Below are positions 1 to 5,777 of a DNA stretch of 7,848 nucleotides, in pieces. Under the pieces are notes generated by a model. It searched no databases, was not told the DNA's origin, and was given only the letters and a program-made list of their open reading frames with translations. The stretch's first letter is position 1. Each line of letters opens with the position of its first letter. This DNA comes from Sphingomonas sp. (GTDB lineage: Bacteria > Pseudomonadota > Alphaproteobacteria > Sphingomonadales > Sphingomonadaceae). Position numbers and translations under genes: made by a program. The stretch is from assembly GCA_030824725.1 (NCBI GenBank), contig JAPJRE010000184.1:1-7848 (forward strand), read 5' to 3'.

Positions 1-643
1 GGGCGACATCGGCCGCCGGGCGGGCCTCACGCCCACGGCAACCACGGCTACGCTGGGCGTGCAGGTGAGCTTGCCGCTGTTCCAGGGCGGGCGTCCGGCC
101 GCGCAGGTTCGCCAGGCGCAGGCGCGCGAGGGCGCCGCAATCGAGCAGGTGACGCTCACCGAACGCGGCGTGATCGCGCAGGCGCGCTCCGCCTATGCCA
201 GCTACCAGGCGGCGCTGCGCGTGATCGAATCATCGCGCACCGCAGTGCAGGCCAACCAGCTCAGCCTCGAAGGCGTCCGCGCGGAGAACAGCGTCGGCAC
301 CCGCACCATCCTCGACATCCTGAACGCCGAGCAGGAACTGCTCAATTCGCAGGTTCAGTATGTCACGGCGGAGCGCGATGCCTATGTCGCCGGGTTCAGC
401 CTGCTGGCGGCGATGGGCCGTGCGCAGGCCAAGGACCTGAACTTCGACAGCCGGCTTCTCTACGATCCGAGCGTGAACTACGCGCGCGTGCGTAACCGCA
501 TCAACGACTGGCGCGACGACAAGACGCCCCAGCCGGTGGCGAACAGCACCCGGTCCACCCCGGCGCAGGGCGCCGAGGTCATCGGCGCGCCGCTCGACCC
601 GACTCTCCAGCGCTCGGTTGACAGCACCCGCCCCAATCCCTGA
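1..643 (+). CDS. TolC-family outer membrane channel protein, C-terminal part (partial)
   Basis: This is the 3' end of a TolC-like outer-membrane factor, the trimeric channel-tunnel used by tripartite efflux pumps and type I secretion systems. The frame is open from base 2 with no start in view, so about 213 residues are visible and the N-terminal half lies upstream. A strand-like segment (VSLPLFQGG) precedes a long Ala/Gln/Arg-rich helix with the heptad look of the TolC periplasmic barrel. The family hallmark follows at about bases 293-340: GVRAENSVGTRTILDILNAE, matching the TolC 'VGTRT-x-x-D-V-L-x-A' signature before the last long helix. A polar, Pro-rich tail of roughly 70 residues ends at TGA 641-643. 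The GTG at 59 is only an internal codon, because upstream codons continue the same protein. The next gene begins 37 bases downstream on the same strand, so co-transcription is plausible. The family is clear; whether it serves efflux or secretion cannot be told here. Confidence 0.93.
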   Translation, partial: GDIGRRAGLTPTATTATLGVQVSLPLFQGGRPAAQVRQAQAREGAAIEQVTLTERGVIAQARSAYASYQAALRVIESSRTAVQANQLSLEGVRAENSVGTRTILDILNAEQELLNSQVQYVTAERDAYVAGFSLLAAMGRAQAKDLNFDSRLLYDPSVNYARVRNRINDWRDDKTPQPVANSTRSTPAQGAEVIGAPLDPTLQRSVDSTRPNP

Positions 644-668
644 TTGAGGGCGCTCGTACTCGAACGCC

Positions 669-672
669 AGGA
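669..672 (+). promoter_or_regulatory. Shine-Dalgarno AGGA selecting the popZ start
   Basis: AGGA lies 8 bases before the ATG at 681, a normal distance. It overlaps the alternative in-frame ATG at 672, so it cannot serve that codon. This favours 681 as the start over 672. Confidence 0.5.
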
Positions 673-680
673 TGGACGCG

Positions 681-1136
681 ATGGGGACTGCCAGCAGCGA
701 GCCGTCGATGGAGGAGATCCTCGCATCGATCAAACGGATCATCGCCGATGATGAGCCCGGCGCGTTCGCCCGCAGCCGCCCGTTGCGTGCAGTGCCGGAG
801 CTCGAGCCCGAGGATGAAGCTGCCGATGCGCCCCTCGTCGAAGGTCCGCGGGACGACGTGCTCGAACTGCGCGAGCCGCTTGCCGGCACGTCGGCGTCCG
901 TGCGCGCGCCGGCCGATCCGATCCTGTCCGATCGCGTCGCCGAGGCGAGCCGCGAGAAGCTGGAGGCGCTCTCGCGATTGGTCGTGAAGCCGCAGGTGGC
1001 GGGTTCGGACACGCTCGAGGGGCTGGTGCGCGAGATGCTCAAGCCGATGCTGCGCGAGTGGCTCGACGAAAACCTGCCCCAGCTGGTCGAGCAGATCGTC
1101 GCACGCGAAATCGCCCGGATCACCGGCAGCCGCTGA
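681..1136 (+). CDS. popZ: PopZ-like polar organizing protein (DUF2497)
   Basis: In Caulobacter, PopZ self-assembles into a cytoplasmic matrix at the cell pole that anchors the ParB-parS centromere and recruits cell-cycle regulators. The 151-residue product has the three parts expected of the family. An N-terminal helix carries EPSMEEILASIKRIIADDE (residues 7-25), the partner-binding motif. A short acidic, Pro-containing linker includes DDVLELREPL, a segment also seen in PopZ. A C-terminal helical oligomerisation region contains LVREMLKPMLREWLDENLPQ, followed by VEQIVAREIARI. It is a little shorter than Caulobacter PopZ (about 177 residues), mostly because the linker is shorter. An in-frame ATG at 672 would add three residues. 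The gene follows the TolC-family gene closely. The family is confident; that it has the full polar-organiser role in this organism is inferred. Confidence 0.88.
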   Translation: MGTASSEPSMEEILASIKRIIADDEPGAFARSRPLRAVPELEPEDEAADAPLVEGPRDDVLELREPLAGTSASVRAPADPILSDRVAEASREKLEALSRLVVKPQVAGSDTLEGLVREMLKPMLREWLDENLPQLVEQIVAREIARITGSR

Positions 1137-1142
1137 GCGCAA

Positions 1143-1165
1143 AACGTCCGATTGTATCGGGCGTT
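1143..1165 (+). terminator. Hairpin after popZ, possible weak terminator
   Basis: AACGTCCGA and TCGGGCGTT form a 9-bp stem (one G-U pair) around the 5-base loop TTGTA, starting 6 bases after the popZ stop and preceded by an A run. It is not followed by a proper T tract (the next bases are ACCTT), so intrinsic termination would be weak. It may instead be a 3'-end stabiliser or an operator for the next gene. Confidence 0.35.
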
Positions 1166-1181
1166 ACCTTGCGGCTATCGT
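1152..1181 (+). promoter_or_regulatory. Possible promoter for the S9 peptidase gene
   Basis: TTGTAT (1152-1157) and TATCGT (1176-1181) are separated by 18 bases and resemble -35 and -10 boxes. A start site about 7 bases past the -10 would fall at or next to the ATG at 1189. The match is weak and the -35 lies within the hairpin, so this is tentative. Confidence 0.2.
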
Positions 1182-1188
1182 CAGGCGT

Positions 1189-3234
<2,046 letters not shown>

Positions 3235-3240
3235 CGGATG

Positions 3241-3271
3241 GGGGAGGGGGGGGCATCGGCCGCCTCTCCCC
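3241..3271 (+). terminator. Possible terminator hairpin after the S9 peptidase gene
   Basis: GGGGAGGGG (3241-3249) can pair with CCTCTCCCC (3263-3271) as a 9-bp stem with one G-U pair and a 13-base loop, 6 bases after the stop codon. No T tract follows. The position suggests transcript termination, but the G-run makes the pairing register ambiguous. Confidence 0.3.
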
Positions 3272-3274
3272 GTT

Positions 3275-3370
3275 CGTCATGCCGGCGAAAGCCGGAATCC
3301 ATTGGCGCCTCCGTTGCGGCCCTTGCCGAACTCGAGTGGCGTCTGGATCCCGGCTTCCGCCGGGATGACG
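3275..3370. repeat. 96-bp palindromic intergenic repeat (REP-like pair)
   Basis: Two 28-base arms in inverted orientation (3275-3302 and 3343-3370) match at 24 of 28 positions and are separated by 40 bases. Each arm has its own small hairpin: CCGGC-GAAA-GCCGG at 3282-3295 and CCCGGC-TTCC-GCCGGG at 3349-3364. The outer motif CGTCAT...CCGGC...GCCGG.ATCCA is a dispersed intergenic element familiar from many high-GC proteobacteria. It sits between the 3' ends of two convergent genes, the usual location for such elements, where it may act as a bidirectional transcript end or mRNA stabiliser. The arms differ only at the hairpin stem/loop and ends. The 40-base spacer shows no recognisable gene. The copy number in this genome cannot be judged from one window. 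Confidence 0.85.
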
Positions 3371-3380
3371 GCCTGAAATT

Positions 3381-4100
3381 CTATCCCACCACCCGAACCG
3401 GATCGCCGACACGGATCAGCCCGGGGCGTGCAGGTGCCGAGTAGAGCCCGTAGCAGGCGGCGAAGCGCTGGGCGACGGTGCGCAGGATCGTCGGGTCCTT
3501 GGCGCCGGTGTCCGGATCGATGGTGATCAGCACGCAGCGCTGGATCGGATCGGCGCATTGCACGATCGCGCCGTCCTCGCTCGGGTCCCCGAAGGCGAGG
3601 CGCAGGCCCTGCCATTGCTCGGGCCGCAACTCGCTTTCGATCGTCACGTTGATGCGGAAGCGGCGCGGATCGATCCGGCCGCCATGCGCGGTCTCCAGCG
3701 CGCGGTGGCCGGCGCTGGTCTGGAGCGACACCGGCATCGAGTCATAGACGCCGCGCGCCACCTGGATCAGCGACACCGGCTCGCGCGCCGCTTCCGCCAG
3801 ATGCGCGTGCAAGCCGGCATCGTGGAGCGAGCGGCTGCCGCCGTCGGGCGTGTCGATTGCAATTGCGCAGGTCTTGGGGGCCGACGGATCGGCGAAGCGC
3901 GCCCGGTGGAGTACCATGCCCGGCACTTCGCGCGCGGTAAGCCACGGAAATCGCGTGCCATTTTGCGCGCGGACGAAGGCGTACTGGCGGTCGCCCTCGA
4001 TGCCCTGCCAGTCCAGCTCCGCGATCGGCAGCGCCTCGCCCGCCATGGACTTCACCGGAAAGCGGGCAAGGGCGGAAACATGGCCGACGATCATGGTCAT
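3381..4100 (-). CDS. MOSC domain-containing protein (YcbX/mARC-like)
   Basis: The 239-residue product combines an N-terminal MOSC_N beta-barrel domain (roughly residues 4-110, opening with ARFPVKSMAGE) and a C-terminal MOSC domain (roughly 115-239). The MOSC family binds sulfur- or molybdenum-cofactor groups through a conserved cysteine. Here that is Cys189 in PIQRCVLITIDPDTG, which closely matches the mARC/YcbX motif. The ends RRFRINVTIE and PGLIRVGDPVRVV are also typical. YcbX and mARC reduce N-hydroxylated compounds with molybdenum cofactor; no separate ferredoxin-like domain is fused here, so an electron donor would have to be supplied in trans. An ATG two codons in (4094) is an alternative start; neither has a strong Shine-Dalgarno sequence. 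The gene is divergent from recA and convergent with the S9 peptidase gene. The substrate is unknown. Confidence 0.9.
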   Translation of the reverse strand: MTMIVGHVSALARFPVKSMAGEALPIAELDWQGIEGDRQYAFVRAQNGTRFPWLTAREVPGMVLHRARFADPSAPKTCAIAIDTPDGGSRSLHDAGLHAHLAEAAREPVSLIQVARGVYDSMPVSLQTSAGHRALETAHGGRIDPRRFRINVTIESELRPEQWQGLRLAFGDPSEDGAIVQCADPIQRCVLITIDPDTGAKDPTILRTVAQRFAACYGLYSAPARPGLIRVGDPVRVVG

Positions 4101-4147
4101 CGCGCATCGCTAGCCAGCCCGGCGCATAGCTGCAAATTTTCCGACGC

Positions 4148-4162
4148 GTTCCACTCTTGTTC
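4148..4162 (+). promoter_or_regulatory. LexA (SOS) box of recA, alphaproteobacterial type
   Basis: GTTC (4148-4151), seven bases CACTCTT, then GTTC (4159-4162) is an exact match to the alphaproteobacterial LexA operator GTTC-N7-GTTC. It lies about 80 bases before recA, and its second half-site overlaps the predicted -35 box, so bound LexA would block RNA polymerase until DNA damage triggers LexA self-cleavage. It also sits about 50 bases upstream of the divergent MOSC gene and might affect it. Confidence 0.85.
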
Positions 4163-4173
4163 CAAGAGAACAA
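4157..4173. repeat. Perfect inverted repeat overlapping the recA SOS box
   Basis: TTGTTC (4157-4162), CAAGA, GAACAA (4168-4173) is a perfect 6-bp inverted repeat with a 5-base spacer. Its left arm contains the second SOS half-site and coincides with the predicted -35 box. The right arm gives a third, oppositely oriented GTTC/GAAC half-site. Confidence 0.6.
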
Positions 4174-4185
4174 AGGTGATACATA
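4157..4185 (+). promoter_or_regulatory. recA promoter, sigma-70-type
   Basis: A -35 box TTGTTC (4157-4162), a 17-base spacer and a -10 box TACATA (4180-4185) give a well-spaced housekeeping promoter. Transcription would begin near 4192, giving a leader of about 48 bases that starts in the small palindrome CAACA-G-TGTTG (4191-4201). The AT-rich stretch stands out against the high-GC surroundings. CATAAT (4182-4187) is an alternative -10 reading with a 19-base spacer. Confidence 0.65.
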
Positions 4186-4239
4186 ATTCCCAACAGTGTT
4201 GAACGCGGCGTGCAAACCCTCTAGCGACGGGGCTTCCCA

Positions 4240-5310
4240 ATGGCAGCATCTCTCAAGGTGATCGACGGCAATATGGCCAATCCCACGGACAAGCAGAAGG
4301 CGCTCGACGCCGCCCTCGCGCAGATCGACCGCGCCTTCGGCAAGGGCTCGGCCATGCGGCTGGGCTCGAAAGAGACGATGCAGGTCGAGGCGATCTCCAC
4401 CGGCTCGCTCGGGCTCGACATCGCGCTCGGCGTCGGCGGCCTTCCGCGCGGCCGCGTGATCGAAGTCTATGGTCCGGAAAGCTCGGGCAAGACGACGCTG
4501 GCGCTGCACGTGATCGCCGAGGCGCAGAAGAATGGCGGCGTGGCGGCCTTCGTCGACGCCGAGCATGCGCTGGACCCGGTCTATGCCAAGAAGCTGGGCG
4601 TCAACATCGACGAGCTGATCGTCTCGCAGCCCGATACCGGCGAGCAGGCGCTGGAGATCACCGATACGCTGGTCCGCTCGAACGCGATCGACGTGCTGGT
4701 GGTCGACTCGGTGGCCGCGCTGGTGCCGCGCGCCGAAATCGAGGGCGAGATGGGCGACAGCCATGTCGGCCTCCAGGCGCGTCTGATGTCGCAGAGCCTG
4801 CGCAAGCTCACCGGCTCGATCAGCCGCTCGCGCTGCATGGTGATCTTCATCAACCAGCTGCGCATGAAGATCGGCGTGATGTACGGCAACCCGGAGACGA
4901 CGACGGGCGGCAACGCGCTGAAATTCTACGCCTCGGTCCGCCTCGACATCCGCCGCACCGGCCAGATCAAGGATCGCGACGAAATCATCGGCAATGCGAC
5001 GCGCGTCAAGGTGGTGAAGAACAAGGTCGCGCCGCCGTTCAAGCAGGTCGAATTCGATATCATGTACGGCGAGGGCATCTCGAAGATCGGCGAGATCCTC
5101 GATCTTGGCGTGAAGGCGGGCTTGGTCGAGAAGTCGGGTGCCTGGTTCAGCTATGACAGCATCCGCATCGGCCAGGGCCGCGAGAATTCGAAGAACTTCC
5201 TGCGCGAGAACCCGGAGGTCTGCAACCGGCTGGAAGCCGCGATCCGCGGCCGTACGGAGCAGGTCGCCGAGGGCCTGATGGCGGGTCCGGAGCCCGACGA
5301 CGATATCTGA
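4240..5310 (+). CDS. recA: Recombinase RecA
   Basis: RecA forms ATP-dependent filaments on single-stranded DNA for homologous recombination, and as a co-protease triggers LexA self-cleavage in the SOS response. The 356-residue protein is full length. Walker A is GPESSGKT at 78-85 (Lys84). The catalytic Glu108 lies in VDAEHALDP, and Walker B VLVVDSVAA holds Asp156. These match E. coli Lys72, Glu96 and Asp144 with a constant offset of 12. FINQLRMKIG and the DNA-binding L2 region GNPETTTGGNALKFYASVR are intact. A short acidic tail (EPDDDI) ends the protein. The ATG at 4240 is preceded by a GGGG run (4229-4232) that may act as a weak Shine-Dalgarno sequence. An in-frame ATG at 4273 aligns with the E. 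coli start, but N-terminal extensions of this kind are common in sphingomonads, so the longer form is preferred. It is controlled by the upstream LexA box. Confidence 0.99.
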   Translation: MAASLKVIDGNMANPTDKQKALDAALAQIDRAFGKGSAMRLGSKETMQVEAISTGSLGLDIALGVGGLPRGRVIEVYGPESSGKTTLALHVIAEAQKNGGVAAFVDAEHALDPVYAKKLGVNIDELIVSQPDTGEQALEITDTLVRSNAIDVLVVDSVAALVPRAEIEGEMGDSHVGLQARLMSQSLRKLTGSISRSRCMVIFINQLRMKIGVMYGNPETTTGGNALKFYASVRLDIRRTGQIKDRDEIIGNATRVKVVKNKVAPPFKQVEFDIMYGEGISKIGEILDLGVKAGLVEKSGAWFSYDSIRIGQGRENSKNFLRENPEVCNRLEAAIRGRTEQVAEGLMAGPEPDDDI

Positions 5311-5365
5311 TCGGGTGACCTCCGCAGCGGCGAGACCTGCCGGGACGTGCGAAGCTGCGTCCCCG

Positions 5366-5734
5366 ATGGACCTCGCCGCCTGCCTCGCTGCTGCCCGGGT
5401 CTTGCTGCGATCGGCATGGCCCGAGGCGGTGGAGCGGGAAGCGGCACGTTGCGCGGGGCGGACGTTTCTCTACACGTCGTCGGGTGGCGGCGCAGCGGTA
5501 CTGCGGCTGGTCGTCGATCCGCTCAACCTGCTGCTCCACTTTGCCGAAGGGGCCCGGTTGCCCGACCCGGCGGGATTACTGCGGGGCGAGGGGCGGCGCG
5601 GTCGCTATGTCTGTCTGGGTGCAGTCTCTTGCGGCGACGAACCGGCATTACACGCGCTGATTGCCGCCGCGACGGCCAGCCCGCCGCCCGCGACCGAAAT
5701 CGACATAGATCACAAACCTGGCGCAACTGCCTGA
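5366..5734 (+). CDS. DUF1801 (YdhG-like) domain protein
   Basis: This small 122-residue cytoplasmic protein has no known function. The best clue is the central segment LLLHFAEGARLPDPAGLLRGEG (positions 55-76, two short stretches), followed by RGRYVCL and EPALHALIAAA. This pattern ('F-x-x-G-x-x-LPDPxGLLxGxG...R-x-V-x-L...LxxLIxxA') is characteristic of DUF1801/YdhG-like proteins. The helix ARVLLRSAWPEAVE (11-23) fits the usual N-terminal part. The C-terminal tail is short and polar. The ATG at 5366 was chosen because the upstream in-frame GTG at 5315 adds only a low-complexity stretch; neither start has a clear Shine-Dalgarno sequence. A 6-bp hairpin, GGGACG/CGTCCC (5342-5347 with 5358-5363), ends 2 bases before the ATG. 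The gene starts 55 bases after recA and may be read through from it. Family assignment is from motif memory and is moderate. Confidence 0.7.
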   Translation: MDLAACLAAARVLLRSAWPEAVEREAARCAGRTFLYTSSGGGAAVLRLVVDPLNLLLHFAEGARLPDPAGLLRGEGRRGRYVCLGAVSCGDEPALHALIAAATASPPPATEIDIDHKPGATA

Positions 5735-5747
5735 CCCACGGTTCGTT
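5723..5747 (+). promoter_or_regulatory. Possible EcfG-type general-stress promoter for katE
   Basis: GCAAC (5723-5727), 16 bases, then CGTT (5744-5747) differs by one base from the alphaproteobacterial EcfG promoter consensus GGAAC-N16/17-CGTT. It overlaps the last codons of the DUF1801 gene and would start transcription roughly 25 bases before the catalase ATG. Catalase genes are often in the EcfG regulon, but the mismatch is in the usually well-conserved -35 box. Confidence 0.3.
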
Positions 5748-5766
5748 GGACCTTCGCACGCTTTGC

Positions 5767-5771
5767 GAGGA
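5767..5771 (+). promoter_or_regulatory. Shine-Dalgarno GAGGA of the catalase gene
   Basis: GAGGA lies 6 bases before the ATG at 5778, an optimal distance. It is the strongest ribosome-binding site in the window and fixes the catalase start, suggesting efficient translation. Confidence 0.75.
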
Positions 5772-5777
5772 CTCCCC

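Noticed and set aside
59..61. GTG at 59 as a start codon of a 194-residue protein
   Set aside because: The frame is open back to base 2 and the residues before it continue the TolC-family pattern, so this is an internal valine codon of a truncated gene.
3742..4764. A 340-codon minus-strand frame spanning the MOSC gene, the intergenic region and recA
   Set aside because: It crosses the recA promoter and lies antisense to the Walker A region of recA, and out of frame with the MOSC gene. It has no domain and is a composition artefact.
5315..5317. GTG at 5315 as the start of the DUF1801 gene
   Set aside because: It would sit 4 bases after the recA stop, but there is no clear Shine-Dalgarno sequence and the extra 17 residues are low-complexity Ala/Pro/Ser. 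The ATG at 5366 fits the family N-terminus better.
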